DNA from: Bidens hawaiensis
Taxonomy: Eukaryota > Streptophyta > Magnoliopsida > Asterales > Asteraceae
Reading direction: 5' to 3'
DNA: 64,000 nt
Assembly (NCBI GenBank): GCA_021521415.1
Contig: JAIQDT010003796.1
Coordinates: forward strand, 62,001 to 126,000
A model generated the notes under the pieces. The model ran no database searches and had not been told where the DNA came from. It saw nothing but the letters and a program-made list of their open reading frames with translations. Below are positions 21,355-32,953 of this stretch, piece after piece; position 1 is the first letter of the stretch; the number at the start of each line of letters is the position of its first letter. Both the position numbers and the translations under genes were made by a program.

Positions 21355-22808
21355 ATGGTTAGAGAAATTCCGGTAACCACAACCCCAGCTACTGGGATGA
21401 ACACCGGCAACACAGTTTTTACGAACACTACCCCGCTACCGAAGCCGGGGCAAGTGAAGTAAATTTTACGAACACTACCCCACTTACCAAAGCTGGGGCA
21501 AGTGCAGTAAATGATCGCCTACTGGGATCCACCGATACCCAGTTTGAGAAACGAAGACTCCCCCGCCAGACTCTCGATGAAGTTAAGGCATGGGCGGAGG
21601 CACGACAAAAGGAATTCCAGGCTGAGTTGGACGAACGCTTGCGTTCCGTGCAACAGGCCGACGAATTCGAATACTGGGAGGATGACTCGGAGGAATCCGA
21701 CTCCGACGCGAACCCTCGCCATAGGGCAAAAGGGAAGCGTAAGGAAACGGAATCCCAACCGAAAAGGCATTTTGGACAAGCCTTCAAACCAAAAAGCACA
21801 GGTGGAAGTCCACGAGACTTCTCTAAAACGTTCAGACCAAACGTTGCAAATGCAGGAACGTCCAAATTTGCAAGGGACATTGCTGAAGCAATCGCCCCAA
21901 AGAGTGCCAAACAAATGCCCAACATAGGCACATATGACGGTATATCTGATCCAGACGATCATTTGAACAGGTTCATAGCGGGGGCAACCGTCAGCAATTG
22001 GACGGAACCCACGTGGTGTTACATGTTCCAAATGACGCTGGTGGGGGCTGCTAGAGCTTGGTTTGATCGCCTACCGGTCAACCACATCTACGACTGGGCA
22101 GACTTCCAGCAGAAGTTTAGCCAACACTTCAGCCAGCAACGGAAGTATACCGCGGAGCAATGGACAATCCTCAAATGCATACGAGAGGAAGATTAATCTC
22201 TGCCAAACTTCATCACTCGCTTCAACTCAAAGAAGCTAAGTTTGGGCAATATCAGCGAAGATCTTGTTCGCGCTGCCTTCATGCAGGGCGCACATGACCC
22301 AGAGCTCATCCGCACCCTAACGGGTAAAGATGGCATGCCATCCACATGGGATGGCATCATGACAGCAGCAAAACGCTATGCGGAAACAGAGAAGCAACTG
22401 GGTAGAGATCTCCCACAGAGCACAAACCTCTACACTCAGAAGACGAGAGAAGACAACGTCCTCACCGCCAGACTAAATAAAAAGCGAAAGCTAGGCATTT
22501 GGCAGTCAAGGGTAAACTTTGACACCTCATCCGGCTTGCAACATCGAGTGGGCGGAAGGGATAATGTACAGTCGCACCGGAACTCCAGATGGACGCCACT
22601 CACCAAAAGCGTCACTGAGATATTCACCACTGAAGAGCTCCCATGGCCAAAGCCTCCAATAATCCGACATCGTCACGATGCTGATCGGAGCAAATACTGT
22701 AACTTCCACAAGACAAAAGGCCACAACACTGAAGAATGCATAGACGTAAAGGACATGGTCGAAGCATTTGTCAGAGATGGGACGCTCGCGCACCTCGTGG
22801 CACAATAA
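21355..22808 (+). pseudogene. Broken gag gene
   Basis: The leader ATG is at 21355. A 47-bp local duplication (words ACGAACACTACCCC at 21421 and 21468) shifts the frame and brings a TAA at about 21460. The main frame then runs to a second stop, TAA, at 22194-22196, where a Glu codon is expected, and on to TAA at 22806-22808. The main frame has an acidic region (DDSEESDSD), then the retrotransposon gag core (YDGISDPDDHLNRF, AARAWFDRLP, DFQQKFSQHF), then a gag continuation (FNSKKL, DLVRAAFMQG). It ends in the Cys/His motif CNFHKTKGHNTEEC typical of TAT-lineage Gag. Gag would form the virus-like particle. Translation stops just after the knuckle and no protease follows. Confidence 0.85.
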
Positions 22809-24359
22809 AGGCTGAGCAGGCGGGTGCGTGTAGAACCCCAGCTGGGGAAAACACGAATCAAAATTCCAGCTTCAATATCGAGACTACATGCTGCGTAAAG
22901 AACGAGATCCCGAACCAGGTGCGTATCGGCTCGATGGCACTCCCATCCCAACATCATGGAAGGGAGCTCATTTACACAATTTGCATGTAAATCAATTCCA
23001 ATTTGTAAAGGAAAGGCCAAGAGCCACTTCTAATGGAAATGATTCTCTTTAAGAACATCGAAGCTGATGATTTTACATTTATACTTTTCTGAAAACTAAT
23101 ATGCCGGTATTCACCGCATAATTACGTGAAGTCGTTGCGTGGGAAGGCGGTCCTACCCGCACGAACCCAATAACGTGGCAAACCTTCACGCAGGTCAGTT
23201 GAAGGGGAAGAGTTCAATTATCCCATTAAATGAAAGTGCCGGTCTATCTGCATGAATCATTAAAGGAAACTGAACAATAACCTATCAACAACCGCGCGTC
23301 GAACGGTTAAACTATGCAACACTGGTGACGGCACACATTACGTGAAGTCGTTGCGTGGGAAGGCGGCCCTACCCGCACGAACCCAATAACGTGGCAAACC
23401 TTCACGCAGGTTAGTTGAAGGGGAAGAGTTCAATTATCCCATTAAATGAAAGTGCCGGTCTATCCGCATGAATCATGAAAGGAAACCGAACACTAACCTA
23501 TCGACAACCGCGCGTCGAACGGTTCAAAACAAAATTCTTAAAAAGGATAAGGAAAACCTACACGCAGGTCAGATAAGGGTAAAGTTTTGCCATCCTACTA
23601 AGTGCAAGTGACGGTTCTACCCGCACAATCACGAAAGAGGAAGCAAGACTTCCTGTTATCAACCACGACCAAAGGTGAACTTATCCTCAAAAGGTGAGAA
23701 AAACCTACACGCAGGTCAGATAAGATTAAAGTTTAGCCATCCTACCAAGTGCAAGTGACGGTTCTACCCGCACAATCACGAAGGAGGAAGCGAAACTTTA
23801 ACCCATTATCAACCACGTTCAAAGGTTAACTTATCTTAATGCCTTAGAAATTTCGAAAAGGAAAACCTACACGCAGGTCAGATGAAGGTTAAAGTTTAGC
23901 CATCCTACCAAGTGCAAGTGACGGTTCTACCCGCACAATCACGAAGGAGGAAGCGAAACTTTAACCCATTATCAACCACGTTCAAAGGTTAACTTATCTT
24001 AATGCCTTAGAAATTTCGAAAAGGAAAACCTACACGCAGGTCAGATGAAGGTTAAAGTTTAGCCATCCTACCAAGTGCAAGTGACGGTTCTACCCGCACA
24101 ATCACGAAGGAGGAAGCGAAACTTTAACCCATTATCAACCACGTTCAAAGGTTCTTATTCTAAACACTTGGAAAATTGCTAATTTAAACTAAGTATGCAA
24201 GTCATAAGTTTATAAAGCAAGGAACCCAAAGAAGGAAATAACAATCTTATACGCAAAAAGATTAATATTTCAAGAATATATTACAAGAATGGCCGGGTAA
24301 CTACCCGCCTAAAAGAATAAAATTATACAAGTCTTAGCAATGGGAAGGGATCTTCAGGA
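22809..24359. repeat. Tandem repeat block replacing pol
   Basis: Two copies of a ~214-bp unit start near 23124 and 23338 (ACGTGAAGTCGTTGCGTGGG). Four copies of a ~150-165-bp unit begin near 23550, 23700, 23862 and 24028 (AACCTACACGCAGGTCAGAT), the last three nearly identical. All units share short words such as ACGCAGGTCAG and CTACCCGCAC, so both arrays probably derive from one ancestral sequence. No pol codons remain between gag and the end of the antisense gene. Confidence 0.85.
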
Positions 24360-27300
24360 TCAAGCTTCAGGGCCGCTTCCACTTGGACCCGCTCCGTCAG
24401 AAGAACGGGGTGGTTTGAGGAACGCTTTGAGGACAGCTAACCCATCATCAGCAGCAGCTACTTCGTCCACCTTTTCCACCACTGGATGCGGGAAGGCGGC
24501 GTATTGGTTCAATGCTTGGTCATAAATGGCTTCGGTATCCACATTGAACAAAGGGAAGTTGGAAGGCGGGACGCCTTTCTCAACAAACCCTAGACCAAGC
24601 AAGAAGCCGGCCTTTTCCCCATCCTCATGAGAAGCGTTGAGGGCTGCGGTCATAGCATCATCGTAAGAGGTCTCTGAAAAGACCCGACGCACAACCTACA
24701 AAGAAAAAATACAAGTATTAGAACCTTTTCTTACAAAAGAAAAGCGAGAAGATAAAGCTAAACATACCTGAGGCAACGCTTCTCGAAGAAGCCATTGGAG
24801 GGCAGCTTGAGCTTCGTTATGGGCGCGTTCGGCTTCGCTCTTGTTAAGGTTGGCAAGTAAAACTTCCTTTGCGGCAGCCTCTTCGACGCCCTTAAGCTTC
24901 CGCTCGGTGTGGTCAAGCACCCCTCTTTGGTCCAAGATTTCCTGGAGTTTCTTGGCATCTTCCATTGCCAAGGCATCATGAGCGCGTTGGAGAGCCTCTA
25001 ATTTGGCCTTGAGCTCCTCATTCTCCCCACGCAAAGGCTCAGCAACGGCTTCAGCCTTGGCAGCCCTCTCGGTTGCGTTTCGCGCAGTCTCCCTGGCCAG
25101 CCGAAGCTGTTCATTCACAGCTTGGGCAGCCTTGGAGCGGGCCTCGAGTCGCGCCTGAACTTCAACCTCGAGGGCCTTGAAGGCCTTCTCCTTGTCGGCG
25201 GCAGCCGCCGCCAGCTGTTGGTTCTCCTCCCGAAGAGCACGCGCCTCAGATACGTCCTTGGCGCGAGCTGCTTTCAACTTGTCGTTTTCACGACAAAGCA
25301 GCTCGACGCGCGGCTGCATCCGGGCTTGGAGAACCCGAAGCTCATTGGTTAGCCTACCCTCCTGGTAGCTAGCCATGGCTTCCCCCAACGCACCATGAGG
25401 AGCAGCGTGGCGAGCCCAGTCCACGCACTCCACAGGGGTACGAAGGGTTGTTCCTCGGCGTATGTTCCATCGCGGAACATACACTTCATTGGAATCCGAC
25501 ACTGCAAAAGAAACAAAGGCAGTAAGGAAAAGATGATAAAAAACATAAGGGAAAAAGAAAGGAACCCTACGCACCTGTAGGGTCAATGACAGGCCGATAG
25601 CCGCCAAACCCATCACCTGAACCTAAAGGAAATCCATCCAACAGGTCAGGCAGACGGGAAGGGGGCAAAGATCGGCGGGAAGCCCTGCGCGTACCTGATG
25701 GTCCGGCCGTAGGTGCCGGTGGCGCGGGCATGGTGGCAGCCGCCGTGGTCGCCGTTGTGGTCGCCGCCGCGGTCGCCGCCTCCTCAGCAGCAGCAGTAAC
25801 CGCCGGCTCCGTGAAGGATGCTGTAAAAATCGCACTCACGGCCGGCGGTGACGTCATCTCGGCCGGAACAGTTGGCTCAAAGGAACGAGCAACTGGACCA
25901 GCGGATGCAGGCGCAGGCGCCTGGGTCGACGCCTCAGGAAGGCTGACCGAGCCTACCGTCATTGGCAGGGAGGTACTCCCCTGCGCTTCACCCCGGAACG
26001 CGTCAACATCCACGCCTGCACAAAGAAGAAAGTGTTAGATAAATTTAAGAAGTAATAAATCTGCAAAGACATTATGATTGTACTTACGGGTTTTCTTGAC
26101 CCTGAACGTACGGACGGGCGGGGAGGAACCCGATGGAGCCGGCCTCTTGGTACCGGTCACCGTCGTCTTCGTTGGTTCTCCGGAGGTAACGGTCGTAGCC
26201 TCCGGAACAGTGGTCTCCTCACCACCGGGCTTCCCCGCCACCTCTTCACTATCTGACTCCGAGTCAGATAGAACCACCGGACCAGCCGTGGAGGCCTTCT
26301 CCTTCCCTTTCCCGCCGGCAGCAGCTTTCTTCTTCCGCACCAATGGAGGAGCATCTGAGGATTCCTCAGAAGAAGACAGGTCAAGAATTCCAACAGCGGG
26401 TACAGCATTAAGGGGTTGAGGAAAGAATATCGCCTTACCTGGCCGCCGGTGGCTCAGGATCTCGTGGCCCAGCGGATAGACCTCCACAAAACGATCCGCC
26501 GTTTGCTCCAGGATGGGCAACTCGCCCTCGTCCAGAGCACGAGTACCCATCCGCGCGGGACCGTCGGTTTCCCGCGGGAACAGAAGCGACTCCAAATTAT
26601 TTCCCTCTGAAAGAAAAGAAACAGTTAGAAGACAAACTTGTATCAAAAAGAAAGACAAGACATACCATAGGGAATAGAGTTCAAACCGTATTCGAGAAGG
26701 ATGGGAACCTGAGACGCATCTTTCCACACCCGGCTCATCCCTAACATAACCATCCCGGATTCCGCAAACCGGTAAACCGGAGATTGGATCCGGGATATCT
26801 TCGAAAACCATTCCGCCTCCTGGTAGTTGGGGGCGTGAAGGCTCGGTATCGCTTGGCCATTTTTAAACTTCATGGCAAGGGGGATGGTGCGGGCAGAAAT
26901 GTAGAAGAATTCCTGCTTCCACGCGCGAAGACTGCGCTCGGTGTCGCAAATCTTCAGACCCTTAATACGGGTCGTCAAGGTGTACCACCCCTGGATGCAC
27001 CTCCAGGTATAGAAGGTCATCAGGCGGTCCACATGGGGCTCGATGCCCAAAATCCGGCACACCCACTCAAAATGGCGAATCTTGGCGATCGCCATGGGGT
27101 GCAGCTCGGTCAAATGAACACCGTGCCTCTCAAGGACACGGTAAACAAATTTTGTCAACGGAAATCTAAGATTCCCATAGACAAAAAATGCAGCATAAAC
27201 CCCGATCTTGCCTCTGGGGGCATCATACACGGTCTGGTGGGATTCAGGAAACTCAGGCTCGAGATGATCGAGCATGAACTTCCTGACAACATACCGGTAC

Positions 27301-27380
27301 TGATCGCCGGGCAGAGCACACTGGCACTCGCCAGCAGTACCCCTGTCGTCAGCTATAGCTTCAGCATCACGAGAAGACAT
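24360..27380 (-). CDS. Antisense spliced gene of the retroelement (Transposase_28-type protein), 914 aa
   Basis: Minus-strand exons: 27380-26666, 26606-26088, 26015-25575, 25501-24768, 24695-24360. The four introns (59, 72, 73 and 72 bp) are all GT-AG. The exons total 2745 nt, or 914 residues plus TGA, with no internal stop. Residues 1 to ~240 resemble the 'putative gypsy type transposon' domain (Pfam Transposase_28): GKIGVYAAFFVYGNLRFPL, FVYRVLERHGVHLTELHP, FEWVCRILGIEPHVDRLMTF, KQEFFYIS. Residues ~290-560 are disordered, with acidic SDSESDSEE, basic patches and Ala/Thr runs. Residues ~590-800 are a long coiled coil (LREENQQLA, RGENEELKAKLEALQRAHD). The function is unknown; such antisense ORFs are known in TAT-lineage elements. 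The intact reading frame contrasts with the broken gag on the other strand. Confidence 0.87.
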
Positions 27381-27505
27381 CTTGCAGAGACAGAAGAGAA
27401 CGATTTCGAGAGAATGCTCGATTGAATAAAGGAGTATTCGCCGGAAATCGCCTTAAAGATGAAGAGAAAAGTAAAAAGTGTGAATTGCAAATAACCCTCT
27501 ACCCC

Positions 27506-27514
27506 TTTATATAG
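27506..27514 (-). promoter_or_regulatory. TATA box of the antisense gene
   Basis: On the minus strand the context is CTATATAAAGGGGT, a canonical plant TATA box, about 125 bp upstream of the ATG at 27380. A start near 27475 would give a ~95-nt leader. This indicates that the antisense gene has its own internal promoter, independent of the LTRs. Confidence 0.7.
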
Positions 27515-27862
27515 TAATCGCAATTAATGCGGTGAATTTAATGCGGAGGAGAGAGAAATCGAATGTGCAATGAAACTATGACACGTGGCAAAAAGCAAGC
27601 TGGCAACAGCTGTTGAAAGGACGTGTGCCAGTAATTTCGCGGCCACGCGCCCGAAAAATCGCGCCCACGCGCCTGAAAAAGCGACTGGAATGACCATGTT
27701 CTGTCACGTCACCATAACTTCCTGCACGTCCTGACACAGTCAGAAGAAACCGTCGCACGACGTTTCAGAGGTTTGGACTGTTCTGATCTTTTCACCAACT
27801 CTTCGAATTTCAAAATTCAAAATTCGAAAATATTAAAGTAAGCGGGAAAATACCCCTTTACC

Positions 27863-28530
27863 CCTTGGCAAACAAGTAACCGTAAGACGGATGCGGGTAC
27901 AGTGTAAAGGCAAAACCCTTCACATACCTAGCACCCGCAGGGAATTGAAGCCAAATAAACCTTGGCAAACAAGTAACCGTAAGACGGATGCGGGTACAGT
28001 GTAAAGGCAAAACCCTTCACATACCTAGCACCCGCAGGGAATTGAAGCCAAATAAACCTTGGCAAACAAGTAACCGTAAGACGGATGCGGGTACAGTGTA
28101 AAGGCAAAACCCTTCACATACCTAGCACCCGCAGGGAATTGAAGCCAAATAAACCTTGGCAAACAAGTAACCGTAAGACGGATGCGGGTACAAGGTAAAG
28201 GCAAAACCCTTCACATACCTAGCACCCGCAGGGAATTGAAGCCAAATAAACCTTGGCAAACAAGTAACCGTAAGACGGATGCGGGTACAGTGTAAAGGCA
28301 AAACCCTTCACATACCGAGCACCCGCAGAGAATTGAAGCCAAGTACCTCGGCAACCAAGTAACTATAAGACGGCTGCGGGTACAGTGTTCAGGCAAAACC
28401 CTTCACATACCTAGCACCCGCAGGGAATTGACGCCAGGAATACCTTGGAAGTAAAGTAACCGTAAGACGAGCGCAGGTACAGTGTTAAGGCAAAACCCTT
28501 CACATACCTAGCGCTCCGCTGGGAATTGAA
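27863..28530. repeat. 97-bp tandem repeat array, ~7 copies
   Basis: Units start at 27863, 27960, 28057, 28154 and 28251 with exact 97-bp spacing and are nearly identical. Two diverged units follow (about 28348 and 28440). Each unit contains AACAAGTAACCGTAAGACGG, GCGGGTACAGTGTAAAGGC and CACATACCTAGCACCCGCAG. The array lies between the antisense gene's promoter and the 3' LTR. The truncated family member at 54110-55961 carries the same array in the opposite orientation. Confidence 0.93.
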
Positions 28531-28907
28531 ACCAAGAAGGATCTTCTGGGCAATGCTTGCGGAAACGGAAATAACATCCCCGCATAGCGGGAACGTCGAG
28601 AACTACGTTGTTTGAAGCTCCAGGATGGAATTGGTGGTCTTAACATAATTGATCACTATGTTCAAAACTACCAAAACCTCATGGAAAATCCATACAACTG
28701 GGACTCAATGCTCCTGACTTGCGAGGAGGTTACAGACCTACCCGCATCATACCCAAAGACCAAGCAGGAAACTCGGGCATTTCTGCAAGTGACAAGGACT
28801 TCCGCGGAAAGAATCCCCATGGAAAACCTTACAAAACCCTTTTCAATACCCTTTGCTCAAGTCCAAAAGTTCACCTCACTTTATTAAACACTCATGAGAA
28901 GAACATT
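28531..28907. other. 3' untranslated region of the TAT-like element
   Basis: The plus strand has an open stretch (KLQDGIGG.NIIDHYVQNY, then CEEVTDL.ASYPK) that is shared with the copy at 55178-55490 but has no ATG start. It frameshifts differently in the two copies after ASYPK. I regard it as probably non-coding, although conservation of the first ~45 codons is noted. Confidence 0.4.
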
Positions 28908-28921
28908 GGACTGGGGGGACT
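28908..28921 (+). other. Polypurine tract
   Basis: GGACTGGGGGGACT immediately precedes the 3' LTR start TGAAGAGG. This is the expected plus-strand primer for second-strand synthesis. The family copy at 55178 has the same tract. Confidence 0.7.
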
Positions 28922-29896
28922 TGAAGAGGTAGGTCCCAGCAGAGCCCAGTTGGACCCGCAAGACTCACCTTAAACAGGGAAGTCTGCGCAGAGACCAACT
29001 GGATCCGCAGAACCAACCATGCTCAGAGACGTGACGTCTTTACGCGCAGTACGCAAGCTGGTCCCGCAGGAAATGCCTCCCAATGGTGAAGGACTCCGCC
29101 TGTCCCCGCAGCCTCGGATACAAGCCATTAGGGAAGGCCACCCGCGCAGCATGGCTACACGCACAAGGCACTTAGCTCTCGATCATTCAGTGTCACCTGA
29201 AGGAATGAGCCAAGCCGGGAGCAATCCCGCACAGAGGCGGGAGGGGGAATACTCCCGCCCAAGCCAGTCCGTATACTGAAGGATCTTTTACTGTACCTGA
29301 CGAGGTATGGGCGAAAGATCTGATCAGAGATACGACAGCTCACTGATACAGTATGGCGAGCAGCATGCTCCTGTACTGTATCACTATTAGCCGCTGCCTA
29401 CTCACCAACTACTGTCATACCACGTGCGTAGCCGGCAGTTGGTGGAAAGGGAATGGTACACAGCAGGCCTGGTCACTATCAGCCGCTGCCTACCCACCAA
29501 CTACCAGCAGGGCACGTGCGTAGGCTACTGTTGATGAACAGGAACACTGTAGCAGCCGGCCATACCTCCTTGGAAACCTACCTTCGGCTATAAATACCCC
29601 AAATGGTATGATCATCTGGACACATTACATTATCACATTATCATCATAATATACCTGATATCTGCTCTAGCAATCTCTTAATATACTTTTATATTTAAAG
29701 AGCAATCTAGTCTGATTCTCACGCCGGAGGGTGGTCACAAGGAGGAACCCCCCCCCTTCTCAGTGACGAGCTCACGGTGTCTGTTTTGCAGGTTATCAGA
29801 AGAACCATCTTCCAAGGGTCTAACCCCTCGTGGGAAACAGCTATCCAACCCCCAGGTTACCAGTAATCTGTCAGGGGTCTGGTTAGTGTTTCTTCA
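28922..29896 (+). repeat. 3' LTR of the TAT-like element
   Basis: The 975-bp LTR starts TGAAGAGGTAGG and ends GTTTCTTCA. It aligns without gaps to 20315-21289; the only internal difference I found is T at 29038 for C at 20431. It ends directly against AT-rich host DNA. Confidence 0.92.
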
Positions 29897-32702
29897 ATCC
29901 ACACACATGTTTTCCTCATATCCATTCAAACACCAAAATAGCCTAAATTATAATATAAAGTCTTTGTATGTTTAAATTACCTAGTAATACGGACCACACG
30001 AACATCTCTTTCTACTATGACAACACGATGACACGAACATTTTCCTAGCAATGAATGTTGTTTAATTTATAAAAAGAAGAAAATGAAATGTATAACATAT
30101 GGTCATAATTAGACTTTAATTAGGAGAAGACATTTGATAAAACATTAGAGAGAACAACCTTACATCCCAAAAAGAAATGCCAAAGTTTCAAACATAGACC
30201 TTTGTTTGTCTTTTTGTACTAATTTTCATGATACAACATTCTTTGTCATGTCTATTTCATTTCATTTTAAAAGAGTGTGGGGCAAAAGAAAAGAAAGGTT
30301 CTTTGTTGCTGAGTTAATTAGATGATACAGGGACCATGCATTAAGATTATTATGAAGTGATAGAAGAACCTAGAAATTGTATATATTCACAAATGCAATG
30401 TATATATATATAACCACCAAAGATATATAACATGTTAGGTATAGGATCATAAGTTAGGTTTCATGTGTGCTCCCATTTAACTCAATGATTATATCATAAA
30501 CTACTAATGTAGTTGGAATGAATCCTTCCAATTACTACAAGTAAATGAACCAAAAAAATATCTTCTAAAAGCATTCAACAAACAAAAGTAACCGGAATTA
30601 TAAAAACTTCCTTTTAAAATGCAAGAATACTAGTTTCGATTTTCGAGAACTACTAATGCATGCATGCATGCAACCCAAATCACCAACAAGTTTTACTCGG
30701 TAGCAAATTTTTACCTTTTACCACCTCATTGAATAGAGCCTGCAACCATCACTTAACTGATGCTATAAGAAAATTGGCAGAATGGTTAAAAGATGCAAGT
30801 GCTATAAATAACTTATAATAAGACTTGTCAAATTAGCTGCTTAAAGTTACTGTGCCACCTGATACAGACTGCAGATTCATATTCATGCATGGGATGGATC
30901 AAATGTTTTTAAAAACCTTTAACTTGTAATCATGCCAATATATATTGAAATAATGTGTCACAAGAAAACAAAACCGAGTTTTATATCTTTTATATTTTAC
31001 TATTGTTGTTTTCAGTTGTTACCATTATTATTAATATCTTTTATTGTAATTTCTCAATATAATTAAAATATCTAACTTTCAATTATTCAATACAAAGAAA
31101 ATGTTATTCAAAGATTTAGTTTTTCGGTTCTTTTGAACTCTTATCTATGATGGTGTCATGCTAGAACTAACGAGAACACATAGACTTATTTAATACGTAT
31201 GTTGTATATACATAGGAAACGTTATACAAACAATTTTATGAGAAACGGGAAACCTGATCGGTTGATTATTATGTGTATTTGTTTTCGTTTGTATGTCTTT
31301 CGTCTCCTAACTAGTAGCTACTAGTTAAGAGTTTCCCATTTTGGTTTTAATATATTTGGTGTTTATAAAAAAAACTATTGTATTGGGACCATTGGCTAAA
31401 TTATATCTCTATGACTACAAATATAAATGATTAGATAACAAAAACTGAATTTGAATGTTGAATGGGCTGATAAGTGACTACTTTAGTCTATAATGCTATT
31501 TGCTTGGAAAATAGGCCCATAAGTAAGTTCTTTGTTTTAAAGATATCTGGGCCGTAAGCAAGGCCTTCTAAAACGATACTCACACAAATAAAGCAGGCCC
31601 TTAGTAAATATAGAAAGAATAAAGGTGTATTTGTATTTTAGGTTTTAAACTTTTTTTAGTTAAAATAACTCTTTTTTATATTATAAGTACAAAACGATTG
31701 CAATAAAGTGGTAGACAAACAGGCAACAAGCTGCGCCACAACCCCTTTTTAAATAGCTAAGCCAATCAACAATAAAACACATGGACTTAAAGTGGTCTTT
31801 AACTGCAGACATCTATCGTGGGATAACATTCGTAAGAAAGCATTAACATGAGGATATTAGACGGCACAATTGATGATGATTTTGCAAGTTACAACTTTAA
31901 CACAAAGAAGCTTATCCAAGAAAACAAAGGGACATACTAGGATTTTGTTGATCGAATAACATTTTTTGATTTATTGAATAGCATGTTTGTTTGATTTATT
32001 TAAGTTTAATATAATTTGTTATTTTCAATCTTCTTTTTGGTCAAATCATATCCTATCCTACTCTTCTAATAAAAGAAAATAACTGTGACACATGTTGTTT
32101 TTTGATTAAACCTCATATATATTAATTGACCATAATATATGTTATAAATCAATAATTATTTACTTTCCTTTTACATCTATTTATATTATGTTTATACAAT
32201 TTCATAAAAAGAAATATTAACAAATTATGTATGTTACTATATATATTCCAAAATACTTTGTGAAATCTAAAAAATCAACAATAAACAATTTTGTTAAATA
32301 CTGAAAAAATATATAATTTCAAATGTTATCATTAGCACGTTATACTGTATTGTTAAATATTGTAAAAAAACAAAACTCGAATATGATTTCATTTTACAAA
32401 ACACTTTTTTAATCATTAACTTATAAATAAATGTTTAAAAGTCGATCCATTTATATAAAATCAATCAATTTATCGATTATTATTGTTGTTGTTGTTGTTA
32501 TTATTGTTATTATTATTATTATTGTTGTTGTTGTTGTAAATTATCATATAAATTTATAAATTATAATATATGCTTTAAATCTATTTATTTATTTTTTCGG
32601 TTAATTTGGTAAACTACATATATGTTAAATTTTAAGGATAGTATATATATACAAATCACTATCATATATAACAAAGTTTATCATAATTAATTTCTATGTT
32701 TT
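29897..32702. other. Intergenic; one repeat-ORF remnant
   Basis: AT-rich spacer. At 31690-31745 the minus strand reads KGVVAQLVACL, the same repeat-ORF tail as at 20000-20090. A perfect GCAT repeat lies at 30657-30672. (GTT)n/(ATT)n microsatellites lie at 32480-32535. No gene is seen. Confidence 0.4.
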
Positions 32703-32945
32703 TTTAGAATAAAGTGTCATTTTCGTCATTATGGTTTGGCAAATAATGAGAATTTTGTGCAAATGTTTTATTTTTTGCATATGGATCATTCAAGTTTCAC
32801 AATTCTTGCCAATTACATCCAAATCACTAACTCCGTTAAATTTAATCGTTAAGTCAAAGGTAAACATGTTTTTTCACTTTTTTCTTTATTATAATACTTA
32901 TTTCAGTGAATTATGATTTTTATTCATATGGTTTGTCCAAATTTG
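32703..32945. mobile_element. MULE end, orphan left arm
   Basis: Bases from GAATAAAGTGTCATTTTCGT to TTTGTCCAAATTTGCGGTT match the left inverted arm of the MULE at 53049-53933. Shared words include AATTCTTGCCAATTACATCC, AAATCACTAA, TTTAATCGTTAAGTCA and TTTATTATAATACTTATTTCAGT. No right arm is found before 35 kb. The arm stops where the 179-bp array begins. Confidence 0.7.
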
Positions 32946-32953
32946 CGGTTGAG

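Larger units (their letters stand above)
20315..29896 (+). mobile_element. Non-autonomous TAT-like Ty3/gypsy LTR retrotransposon (full length)
   Basis: The 9.58-kb element is bounded by 975-bp LTRs that align without gaps; I found only two differences, at the first base and at 20431 versus 29038. In order it holds: LTR, primer site, a damaged gag, a block of tandem repeats where pol should be, an intact spliced gene on the antisense strand, 97-bp tandem repeats, a purine tract and the second LTR. No protease, RT, RNase H or integrase is present, so it must be mobilised in trans. An antisense ORF of this kind is known from TAT-lineage elements. The flanking 5 bp (GTTAA left, ATCCA right) do not match, so the target duplication is absent. 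Confidence 0.9.

Noticed and set aside
27863..28530. Regularly spaced repeats resembling a CRISPR array
   Set aside because: The whole 97-bp unit is conserved with no unique spacers, and it lies inside a plant retrotransposon.
28612..28887. Sense ORF before the 3' LTR (KLQDGIGG...)
   Set aside because: It has no ATG, and its family copy at 55178-55490 shifts frame after ASYPK. Kept only as a note.
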